Below, one piece after another: positions 1 through 7,976 of a stretch of 10,464 bases of DNA. Under the pieces are notes generated by a model. The model worked only from the letters and a program-made list of their open reading frames with translations, had not been told where the DNA came from and ran no database searches. The translations under genes and the position numbers were made by a program. Source of the DNA: Cochliopodium minus (Eukaryota > Discosea > Himatismenida > Cochliopodiidae); contig JAMYWO010000228.1 of the NCBI GenBank assembly GCA_024220525.1, positions 1-10,464 on the forward strand, in the 5' to 3' direction. Numbering within the stretch: position 1 is the first letter of the stretch; each line of letters begins with the position of its first letter.

Positions 1-17
1 AATAAAAAATAAAAAAT

Positions 18-54
<37 letters not shown>

Positions 55-90
55 AAATGAAAAATAAAAAATAAAAAATAAAAAATGAAA
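1..90. repeat. TAAAAAA-type microsatellite inside an intron
   Basis: Near-perfect tandem copies of a 7-nt unit, TAAAAAA on the plus strand, with occasional one-base slips and two T-to-TG variants. On the minus strand it lies just inside the intron that follows the last visible exon of the MORN-Roco gene. It is probably simple slippage DNA within that intron; I see no coding signal in it. Confidence 0.85.
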
Positions 91-103
91 AAATATGTCT
101 TAC

Positions 104-3100
104 ATTTAATTTTTCGAAAGTTTTAACCACTTCTTGCATCAAAGAGCCAATAAAAAGATGATCAGTAATGATCAAATTTTTGACACCGATCTGATTAGTA
201 TACTTGTCACCAAAATAAAGAATCTCATTGTGAGAATTCAAATGAGACAAAACTTTGCGGAAATTCTTCTCGTTGAACTCATTGGGATTCTCCAAGAACC
301 TCTCCAACAAAATGACAGGTGTAGAATTTTCCTGAGAATATTTCTTAAGATTCTTCAAATAAGTCATGTGTTTCGTTGTAAAATTCGAGCGGAGATAAAT
401 GTAATGAGAATCAATAACTTCCGCAAGTTTATGGACGTCCTTGGAGAAGGTAGAGTAAGTGACGAGGGAGATGTCTTGTTCCAAATCGAAAGAGAACCTC
501 AAGTCTTTCGCTTTGATGATTTCGGAGATTTTCTTTCCGAGGTTTGTGAAGGCGGTGTTTCTGTCGGACACTTTGTCGACGTGCGTTGCGACGATGTGGA
601 GGGTGCTTTCGGGCTTTCTGGAGGAGTAGAAGAGGAAGCATAGCCAGTATTCGAGTTCCTCGGTGTTTCCACGCATTATGTCGAATAAGTTAACCACAAG
701 AACGAAAAACGATCCGTGTTTGAAAATGTGTTTATGAATGAAGTGATACTAACAAATTAATTATAATTTGAAATAAAATAAATTAAATAAAAAAAAAAAT
801 CAAATAATAATGGTAAAAATTAATAACACATAATAAATAATAAATAAAAATATAATAAATAAAAAATCAATAATGAAATATAAAATCAATAATGAAATAT
901 TAAAATAAACAAAAAAATAAATAAAAATGTAAGTTAAAAGAAGAAATTATAAAATACCTTTCTGTCTCCATCAAATGTCCAAAAGTAAAAAGACTTGTTA
1001 TTGTTAGAATTCCTCCACAAAGTCTTGGAAAAAGAAGTTTCAGAAGAAGAGTTGGAAGAATAAATGAAACTGGAAAAACTAAACTGATAATTGAGCTTCT
1101 CTACCAACTTCTTTTTCCCTGACCCTTCGCTTCCCAGAATCATCACGTTGGTGTCCCACGATGAAATGTCGTAGTGTGCTTTTTGGTTGAAAGTGAGCCT
1201 CCAGACTGGATTTTCTCCTAGATTTATTCTGTCGAGGGAAGATTGTAACAGTTTTTTCAAAGAACCTTTGCTATCAAAAAATGCTCCAGATCTAAAAAAA
1301 AAGAATAAAGTTTAAATTTCAAAACAAAACAAAAAATTATAAACCAATTTAAAATTAAAACAAAAAACTTCAAAAAAATTATAAAATAAAAATTAAAACA
1401 AAAAAACTCCGAATAATAATAATTAAAAATCAAACATCAAAAAAGTGAAACAAGAATTATAAGAAATATATTGACAAAAAGAAAAAAGTATAAACTAATA
1501 AATAAAAAAAAAAAAAATAAAAAAAAATTTAAAAAAATTAATTAAAATATCAAAGCAAAAAATAATAACAAAAACAACAATAATAAACAAATTTTTTTTT
1601 TACACTTCTCTTCCATTGTTAAATGAACCCAAATAGATCTTGGATCCGTGTTCATCATATCTAATCCCGAACCCCTTCTTCTCTCCACTCTCCCAAGCTC
1701 CTTTATATTCCTTCTTTCCATTGACATAAAAAGTTCCCTCCCCACTTCTCTTGTCTCCCTTCCAGTTTCCTATGTAGGTTGGTTTGCCCATGTGGTAAGA
1801 AATGCCGTTTCCTACTTGTTTAGACTCTTTGAAGTATCCGTCGTAAACAAGCTTTGAGTTTTCATAAAGTTTACCTCTTCCATTTTTCTTTCCATCTTTC
1901 CATTCACCTAAAAATAAAAAAATTTTAAAAAAAGTCTTTAAAATAAAATAAAAAAATGAAATTTTTAAATAAAAATGAAATAGAAAATCATAAAAATCAA
2001 AATCAAAATTTCTAATATCATAAATCTAAAAAAAAATCGAAATAAAAGATTATTTTGAAAATAAAAAACCAAAATAAAATTTTTGAGAAAAATAAAAAAT
2101 AAAATAATAAAATATGAAATGAAAATCTTTTTAGATTTAAATAAAAAATAAAAAAAAATATAAAATAAAAAAAAAATCTTAAAAATTTTTTAGCATTACC
2201 ATCATAACTCAGTTTGTTCATAATATACAACTTTCCTTGACCATGAAATTTGTTGTCCTTGAAAAACCCTCTGTACTCAGACCTCCCATCAGGAGAACAA
2301 AAAATTCCAAGAAAGGGAGAGAACTCCATAAAACCACCGCTGGTAGTGTTGGAATGTATTTTGCCCACAAAAGATTTGTACCCCTCAGAAGAATGTGCCA
2401 TCCAAAATTTGCCCTGTTTCTTGGCGAACATTGTGAATTTTTCTCCCAAATAAATGATGGAGAATTCCACTTTTGTCTCGTTGATTTTTTCTCCTTCTTT
2501 TTCGCTGGAAAACTCATTGTAAAAGTTGCTTTCTAATTTCTCTGTTTCCACTTGTACTTCTTTTCCATCTTTGTTAATCAATTTTTGGTAGATTTCTCTT
2601 TTTTGTGGTGGACATTTTAGCGAGAATGCTAGTCTGAGAGATTCTAGTATCTCCGTGTCTTCTTTCGAGGTTTCGGTGCTGGTTTCTAGGATGAACGATT
2701 TCAAATCTTTGATATTTTCAAAATATTTCTCAACTTTCACTTCTTCTTTAGAAATATAAGAAGGCTTTATTACATCTAGAAAAAATAAAAAAAATAAAGA
2801 AAAAATAATAGAAAAAATTAAATAATATTAACAAAAATTTTAAATTAATTCATTTACCTTCTTTTTCTTTTAATACCCATTTTATTGTATTCTTATATCT
2901 GTCAGTTTTAACAAAATAAGGAACGGTCAGGTCCATAGAGTTCAATAGCTCTTCCACAAATCTCATTTCCATGCCTTCTTCGTTTTTTTTGGAGCTGTTC
3001 CATGTCACTACCATTCTTGGTATATTTTCCATTAATTTTATTTCCTTTTTGATTACAGATACATTTTTTTCGTCATTTGGTGTGATTGGGTAAAAAACTG

Positions 3101-3797
3101 AAATGTAATTGATGTTCAGGTCGTCATTATCAATTTCAACAAAACTATTTGGAATAATTAAGAAAGAAATAATTAAATTTTCACAAATTTTTCATATTTA
3201 AACAAAAAATTAAATGAAGAATGTTTTTGTAAAATATTTGATTTAAAGTCATTAAAAGTTCCTCTATTTTAAAGATTTCAACATCACTTTATGTTTTAAA
3301 TTTTGAATAAAATAAAAAATTATATATGGAAATGATAGAATATTGAACACAAATCACAATTATCAATTGATAATCTATCACATAATTTAAATTCATCAAT
3401 GATAAAAATTATTGTAATTATTTTATGAAATTTTTTTTTATATTTACTCTTGATCCCAATAGATCAATTTCTTTCCAAAATGAATCCCAAAATGAGATTC
3501 CACATTGGTCTTTATATTGATTTCTTCGTTGCCATCGACGAGCATATCGGTGCCTAGCTGAAAGAGAACGATTCTGATCAATATATATTCGCCTTTCAAA
3601 TCAAATAGCCTATTTTTGATCGATTGGGCATCCAATAGCATCTCATACAAATCATCTAAAGGGAAATGTTTATTGATATTGTATTTCTTTCTGATAAGAA
3701 TCTCTATATCTTTATCCACGATGTAGTTGTTGATAGATTGGGTATTGGAAACTGCATTTTTGTAGTCTATGTTCTCATTCTTTGGCTTGCTCTTCAT
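104..3797 (-). CDS. MORN-repeat Roco-family protein (Roc-COR), six exons visible, incomplete at the left edge
   Basis: Exons on the minus strand: 3797-3448, 3144-2858, 2775-2200, 1907-1605 plus base 1604, 1291-958 and 748-104. All joins use GT-AG and keep phase, giving about 832 residues. A donor at 103 (GTAAGA) sends the gene past the window. Residues 1-375 match no family I know. About six MORN repeats follow (about 378-515; YDGEWKDGKKNGRGKLY type). A P-loop NTPase domain comes next, with G1-like GSEGSGKK (559-566), G3-like FWTFDGD (about 609-615) and G4-like ATHVDK (671-676). Then comes a COR-like start (ILYFGD, later TDHLFIGSLMQ). Roco proteins are GTPase signalling or scaffold proteins that usually dimerise through COR; a kinase or other domain could follow outside the window. 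The G1 Ser/Thr is Lys and the G3 Asp is Thr, so GTP hydrolysis is doubtful. The start at 3797 follows a 16-A run; a second ATG at 3877 is discussed in the findings. The exon 1-2 join is the least certain. Confidence 0.75.
3359..3374. repeat. 16-nt perfect palindrome in an intron
   Basis: ATTATCAATTGATAAT is its own reverse complement. It lies in the 303-nt intron (3145-3447) of the MORN-Roco gene. It shares CAATTGATAAT and a flanking AATCACAA with the palindrome cluster at 7005-7052. Chance is possible in DNA this A/T-rich. Confidence 0.5.
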
Positions 3798-4129
3798 TTT
3801 TTTTTTTTTTTTGCTGAATAATTGGATTGTGGGCAAATATCATTAGCTTCTGATTTATCCTTCTTTTCTTCAAACATTATTTGGAATTAATCTCAAAGTT
3901 TTTATAAATTAAAATGAAACATCTTTGTAAATTGAAAAAAAATACATTACAACGGAAACATTTCAAAAAAAAATTAGAGATTATTATTTTTAACATTTGA
4001 ACCTTTTTCTCTTTTTAAAAAAAAAGTTTCAAATGAGATATTATTTTGTTTCATTCGATTTTTATTCTCATTTAAAACAGTTTCTTTTAAAATTTTTTTT
4101 TTGAAAAAAAAAGAAAATCAAAAAAAAAT
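3798..4129. other. Intergenic stretch between the RING stop and the MORN-Roco start
   Basis: It is mostly A/T runs. The part next to 3797 is different: an ATG at 3877 on the minus strand opens 26 codons of charged, coding-like sequence (it begins MFEEKKDKSEANDIC) that runs into the poly-A tract before 3797 and stops there, one base out of frame with the main gene. The rest (about 3880-4129) shows no coding signal. It probably holds the promoter of the MORN-Roco gene and the 3' end of the RING transcript. Confidence 0.6.
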
Positions 4130-4411
4130 TTATTTTTTGGTGTTCTTCTTGATAGCTTTTCTCTTAATATCCTTTAGAGGAACTTCTCCAGAAAAAAAAT
4201 CCTCCGTGTTTCTTGATTTAGTGGTTCTAGAGATGACGGTGACTCCTGGTTTCCAATTTACAATTTCTTTTTGTTCGATTTTGACTCCACATTCGAAACA
4301 TTTGTCGAGTTTGGAGGCGCATTTCTCGCAGTAGATGAGATGGTTGCATGGTCTCAGCAAAATTTCTCTCTTGATGTTACCACAAAGTAAACATCTAGTC
4401 TCTTTCAAAAC
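4130..4411 (-). CDS. RING-finger (C3HC4) protein, C-terminal exon; start not found
   Basis: The exon opens after a good acceptor (TTGTTATAG at 4412-4420) with Val-Leu-Lys-Glu and ends in TAA, giving 93 residues. It has a complete C3HC4 RING: C7-x2-C10, C22-x-H24, C28-x2-C31, C38-x2-C41, counted from the exon start. RING domains of this kind recruit an E2 and act as ubiquitin ligases; the compact CNHLIYCEKC core resembles C-terminal RINGs such as those of the MGRN1 or IAP groups. The tail is basic (KRKAIKKNTKK), perhaps nuclear or nucleic-acid contacting. The exon contains no Met at all and an in-frame TAG lies just upstream, so the N-terminus must come from another exon. No phase-compatible donor was found between here and the F-box stop; the donors at 4756 and, weakly, within F-box exon 2 are both phase 0 and would fit. 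It may therefore be an alternative 3' exon of the F-box gene. Confidence 0.8.
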   Translation of the reverse strand, partial: VLKETRCLLCGNIKREILLRPCNHLIYCEKCASKLDKCFECGVKIEQKEIVNWKPGVTVISRTTKSRNTEDFFSGEVPLKDIKRKAIKKNTKK

Positions 4412-4539
4412 CTATAACAAAATAAATAATCATTTTTTTAAATAAAAAATAAAAATTCAGAGAAATTATCAATAAATGAAATATATTTGAAACAAAGAGT
4501 AAAAAAGATATCCATTTAATTTTTCATTTTGTTATAGGT
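4410..4539. repeat. 14-nt perfect inverted repeat spanning the RING acceptor and the F-box stop
   Basis: ACCTATAACAAAAT on the plus strand at 4410-4423 is matched exactly by its reverse complement at 4526-4539, with a 102-nt spacer. In the minus-strand transcript one arm covers the last F-box codons up to the first base of the stop codon, and the other covers the RING 3' splice site. Pairing would place that acceptor in a stem. Confidence 0.75.
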
Positions 4540-5035
4540 GTATATTCTTTAGATATTAAGTTGAGATAAGGTTTTTTTTTTGGAAATCTCCGCTCTAAAA
4601 ATATTTCTATTTTATTTTTATCTAATTCATTGATGAAATTCAAATTCCTTTCAATAAAGGATACTTGTAAATTGAACATCTCATTCAAAAAAAAAAAAAG
4701 GAAAATAAATAAAATATTTTGAACATTTTTTGAAAGAGGAAAAATTTTTTTTTTACGTGCTTTTTTTTCTTGGCAAGACTTGGATATTTATCCATGATCT
4801 TTTGAACAATCTTTGGATTGGCATTTCTATAATTCGAAAATCTCTCTTGCTTCAAATCGATTTTGTTCTTTTCTTTCATTTCTTGAAGGTAATTTTTGAT
4901 GATGTGATACATCCTCTCACATGTGATGGATAGAGATCTCAGATCATTGAGATCCAGCTTTGATATGATGGATAATAAACATTTATCAGGGATGAATTCG
5001 ATCGTTTTGATTCTTTGTGTAGATTGGAGTACCAT
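4524..5035 (-). CDS. Small F-box protein
   Basis: Two exons, 5035-4757 and 4679-4524, are joined over a 77-nt intron (GTAAAA to GAATGAG) in phase 0, giving 144 residues and a TGA stop. Residues about 14-50 are an F-box: FIPDKCLLSIISKLDLNDLR, then the SITCERMYHIIKNYL helix, with the Ile-Pro start, Leu pattern and Cys-x-x-(hydrophobic) region typical of the family. F-box proteins dock to Skp1 in SCF ubiquitin ligases and bring a substrate. The rest is a lysine-rich helical stretch plus exon 2, which has no substrate domain I recognise. The ATG at 5035 was chosen because the frame is closed by TAA further upstream. Exon 2 is open for 51 codons and less A/T-rich than the introns, so I regard it as real. 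Its relation to the RING exon immediately downstream is open. Confidence 0.78.
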
Positions 5036-5480
5036 TGAATTCTTTTTCAAAAGGGATATATTTTATTATATTATGTTGATGAATGAATATGATCTTTTTG
5101 GAGGCAAGGAAAGAGTATACAATTTTTTATAATTTTTCACTCTATTTTTTTTTTTTTTTGAATTATAATTTTCAAACCTTGACAATGACATTCATCCAAA
5201 ACTTGTTTGCACTTATAAAATAAAGTTTGCCAAATCTTTTAAATTTTTTTTGACTTTTGAAAAATAGATAATTTTTGTTGGAAACTTCAAGCAATAAATT
5301 GAAAATATTCACCAAGTATGACCGAAATAAAGATTAATATTGCAACTTGCTCTCGTTTCTTTACATTAAAACTTTAAACATCAATGATATTTAAAATAAA
5401 AATTGTTTTAATTTTAAAAAAAAACTATAAAGAAAACTCTTTGTTTTGTAAACAAAAGAGTTAAATATAAATAAAATTTT
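5036..5480. other. Intergenic stretch between the CASTOR-like stop and the F-box start
   Basis: Mostly A/T-rich. One island on the minus strand, 5235-5178, is open for 19 codons (FGKLYFISANKFWMNVIVK) and is flanked by a possible acceptor (TTTAAAAG) and donor (GTTTGA). I could not connect it to the F-box gene. The remainder shows nothing but presumably holds the F-box promoter and the CASTOR-like 3' end. Confidence 0.5.
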
Positions 5481-6828
5481 TTAATAGTCATCCGACTCTA
5501 TTTCGAATTGTTTGAGTATCTCACGTGCTTTTTCTAACTGAGATGCTTTTACAAAAACAAAATTAGTATTGAATGTAGAGAGATTTTCGATCTGGATGTT
5601 TTCTTTGGCCAAAGGGCCCGCCATTCTATAAAATAATTAAAATTAAAAAATAAATAAAATGAAATAAATGGTTTACTTGTCCAAAATACCATGTTGTGAA
5701 TGTGCTTCATAACCCTCACAAATCTGCAAAGGAACCCAATCAACAAACTCTTGTTTATCTTTAAAAACTGAAAAAAAAAGGGGAAAGATTAATATTAAAA
5801 GAAAAGAAAATCTAGGTAAATTTATTAAATTTATTTAAATGAGGGTTGAAAAAAATATTAACAAAAAAAACTTTAATTAAAAAAAAATTGAATAATCAAA
5901 AAAATTTGATAAAAAAAAAGTTTAATTTTTTGTTGAAAACAAATTTTTAAAATAAGATTCATTTTTTTTTTGTTTTATAAATAAGATTTACCACTAGGAT
6001 TATCAGACAAAAACTTTTGAGACTCTTCCTTCTCGACGAATAAACAAACCTCAGTCTCGCTGATAGTGAGAGAAAAAAAGCGCTCAGAGTTTTGAGGATA
6101 GAAGATGAGTTGGATGAGGCTGTAAGCGAGATCCTTTACGTGTTTGAAGGGGAAAGAGATCACGTTGATGACAAATGGCAATTTGATGAGTTTGTTAGTG
6201 ATTTTGTTTTCGTTTTCTCGAAGGGTTGGTGGCGGATAATTTTTATATGTGGCGGAGTTATTTTTGTTTTGGTGGAAATCAAAGTGATTCGTCTCCTTTA
6301 GGCTTGACATTGCCAAATTTTCTTTTTCTGTTTCGATGAGTAGATATAGTTCGGAGAATGTTGAGATGACTCCTATTGATATCTCACTTCTTGCTAATGG
6401 TTCAGTGAATTTCGATATTAGTCCTGGTTTATCTTCGAATTCGAAAGATTTCAGCACTTTGAACGTCATTTTTGATTTGCTCACTACTTCTGGCAATTTA
6501 TTATACATCTCCCTCGATAATATCATTGAGATCTCTTCATCTGTCTCTGTGAAGCACAATATCTTATTTTTCTTCTCTTCATACATTATTAAATTCAATA
6601 TTGAGTGGGATATCTCTTTCATCATATATCTATGATGGATTTCAATTTAATATATGAATATAAATCATTTAAATACAAGTTAATTAGCCCATTTATTATT
6701 TATTTGGTTTTATAGTATTAGGTATTATTATATTTATTTTCATTCAAGCATATTTAATCAACTTACTTTTCAACATGCACCAAATAATAGTCTGATGTAA
6801 GTATTTCTACTTTGATTAATTCTGTCAT
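5481..6828 (-). CDS. CASTOR/GATSL-like ACT-domain protein (putative amino-acid sensor)
   Basis: Four exons on the minus strand: 6828-6767, 6629-5992, 5767-5677 and 5625-5481, with introns of 137, 224 and 51 nt, all GT-AG and phase-consistent; 311 residues, TAA stop. Human CASTOR1 is 329. The order of elements follows CASTOR throughout: N-terminal strand-helix (MTELIKVEILTS), CFTETDEEISMIL then NKLP, first ACT signature EPLARSEISIGVISTF, then LIQLIFYP, FFSLTISETEVCLFVEKEE and QKFLSDN, and the final ACT signature GILDKMAGPLAKENIQIENL followed by STFNTNFVFV. CASTOR proteins are cytosolic dimers of tandem ACT domains; CASTOR1 binds arginine and restrains GATOR2, controlling mTORC1. From memory, arginine is held by acidic residues in the last ACT domain (E277, D304 in human); here both positions are amides (Gln and Asn), so the ligand may differ. 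The tiny first exon is supported by a GTAAGT donor, exact phase and the match of its residues to the CASTOR N-terminus. It could alternatively be a plain ACT_7 protein of another role. Confidence 0.85.
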
Positions 6829-7004
6829 CTTTAATTTTGCGGTTAAAATTTATTCTCTCCACACAAACAAAAGACTATTTTTAAATGGATCAAATGATTT
6901 TTTTTTTATATTTTCCAAAATTAAAAAAACTTTGATCAACAAAAAAAAAAAATGATAAATTTAAAATCCTTCAATCTTTTTCTTGTATTTTTCTCAACTT
7001 GAAT

Positions 7005-7052
7005 AATCACAAATCCCTAATTGTGATTTTTGAGATCTCAATTGATAATTGA
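7005..7052. repeat. Cluster of three adjacent palindromes
   Basis: Three elements lie side by side: AATCACAA (7005-7012) with TTGTGATT (7021-7028) around an 8-nt loop; the perfect palindrome TTGAGATCTCAA (7030-7041); and TCAATT-GAT-AATTGA (7038-7052). They lie in the divergent promoter region and may be dimeric protein-binding sites or a relic of a small mobile element. Confidence 0.6.
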
Positions 7053-7395
7053 TCCAAAGAAGAATATTGCCAAATATCACAAGATCAACATAATATATTA
7101 ACATATATTTCAAAAATAAATTTTGTTATTTCAAAAAAAGGTTGAAAAAGTGAAATATGTAGATTTGTCATTGCAAAATTCAGGTCCAAAATTTTGAAAT
7201 AATCCTTTTTTATATTTAAAATACAACATATTTCAATCATCCTTTTTTGATATCAACTATGGACAAACTATTTGCTCCATAATTAAAAAAATTTTGAGTG
7301 ATAAATAAAAAAAAAGATTTTCATACAGCAAAAATTAAAAAAAAAATATAAATAAAAAAAAATAAAAAAAAAATTTATATTTGTTGCATAAAAAG

Positions 7396-7517
7396 GTAAA
7401 TTAAAAAAATTTAAAAATATGAGCAAAGAAATGAAAGAAATATACATCAAAATTTCTTTCTATATTTAGATTATAAAGAATATAATATGAAAATAATATT
7501 TTTATTTTTATATATAG
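7396..7517 (+). other. Probable 5'-UTR intron of the ubiquitin-like gene
   Basis: A strong donor AAAAG|GTAAAT at 7396 pairs with an acceptor TTTTTATATATAG ending at 7517, six bases before the ATG. The 122-nt length is normal for the introns here. No ATG occurs in the nearby upstream part of the putative first exon. Introns in the leader are common in ubiquitin genes; here it is an inference from splice-site shape. Confidence 0.5.
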
Positions 7518-7523
7518 ACAAAA

Positions 7524-7754
7524 ATGACTATGAAAATTAAAATTCGTTCTTTAACTGGGCAAACCTATACCATTTCATGTGAAGAAGATGAAACTACACT
7601 TGCAATTAAAAAGAAACTTAGATCTAAACTTGGTGTAGAACCAGAACAACTTCAATTGGTATTTTCAGGACGTGTTATGAATGATGATAAAAAAATGTCT
7701 GAATTAGCAATTAAAGATGGAGCTGTAATCCATGCTGTACTCAATCTTCGTTAA
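7524..7754 (+). CDS. Ubiquitin/NEDD8-like protein lacking the C-terminal Gly-Gly
   Basis: A single coding exon of 76 residues ending in TAA. It aligns without gaps to ubiquitin residues 1-74 after a two-residue extension (MT). The fold markers are present: LTGQTYTI, LGVEPEQLQLVFSGR, and the hydrophobic patch equivalents of L8, I44 (Val) and V70, plus H68. MNDDKK after SGRV resembles the MNDEK of NEDD8. The protein ends HAVLNLR at the equivalent of ubiquitin R74, so G75-G76 are absent and it cannot be joined to substrates by the usual E1 route. Lys48 and Lys11 are Arg and Gln; position 72, which distinguishes ubiquitin (Arg) from NEDD8 (Ala), is Asn. No downstream exon supplying Gly-Gly is visible. 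It is likely a folded protein that acts through non-covalent binding, or a diverged relic. The codons are well kept and the frame intact, so I favour a functional gene. Confidence 0.9.
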   Translation: MTMKIKIRSLTGQTYTISCEEDETTLAIKKKLRSKLGVEPEQLQLVFSGRVMNDDKKMSELAIKDGAVIHAVLNLR

Positions 7755-7852
7755 ATAGAAATTTTTTATGCATAAATATAAACTCATAAAATAAAAAATT
7801 TTTAAAAAAAGCAAAATATATCTTCAATTATCAACCATATCATAAAGATTCA

Positions 7853-7878
7853 AGATCAAATATATGGATTTTTGATCT
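7853..7878. terminator. Hairpin between convergent genes
   Basis: AGATCAAA (7853-7860) and TTTGATCT (7871-7878) form a perfect 8-bp stem around a 10-nt loop. It sits in the 222-nt gap where the ubiquitin-like transcript (plus) and the DUSP12 transcript (minus) meet. A 3'-end processing role is possible but unproven; the rest of the gap is featureless A/T sequence. Confidence 0.35.
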
Positions 7879-7976
7879 AAATGTGAGCTTATGGATGTTT
7901 TTATATGAGAATCTCAAATAAAAAAAAATAAAAAAAAAATTTTGGACATCTTTTTACAGATAGTTCACATCTTTAT

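Larger units (their letters stand above)
6829..7523. promoter_or_regulatory. Divergent intergenic region between the CASTOR-like and ubiquitin-like genes
   Basis: Both genes point away from this 695-nt stretch, so it should hold both promoters. No coding signal on either strand. A cluster of palindromes sits at 7005-7052 and a probable 5'-UTR intron at 7396-7517. I see no recognisable TATA or initiator element that stands out from the A/T background. Confidence 0.5.

Noticed and set aside
134-643. Long open frame on the plus strand
   Set aside because: It is the antisense shadow of the Roc-COR exon; the minus strand gives recognisable THVD and COR motifs in the same place.
934-1291. Dynein light intermediate chain as identity of the P-loop exon
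   Set aside because: The P-loop alone looks similar, but the following exon has THVDK and ILYFGD/TDHLFIGSL, which fit Roc-COR.
1600-1610. TAA at 1602-1600 as the end of a separate MORN gene
   Set aside because: A GTAAAA donor overlaps it, and splicing to 1291 keeps phase and continues sensibly (NNGREV-SGAFFD). A separate gene is not fully excluded.
3444-3449. TAA at 3446-3444 as the end of a small separate gene
   Set aside because: It overlaps a GTAAAT donor whose phase matches the acceptor at 3145-3146; the next exon otherwise lacks an upstream start. This is the weakest link of the MORN-Roco model.
4501-4550. A recoded TGA so that the F-box frame reads on
   Set aside because: TAA follows within two codons in that frame, and TGA is a plausible true stop of DUSP12 as well.
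4101-5132. Plus-strand open frames opposite the RING and F-box exons
   Set aside because: They are low-complexity, Phe/Leu-rich antisense shadows, while the minus strand shows complete RING and F-box motifs.
6620-6625. ATG ATG at 6625-6620 as the start of the CASTOR-like protein
   Set aside because: An upstream 62-nt exon with a GTAAGT donor joins in phase and supplies the N-terminal strand expected for CASTOR.
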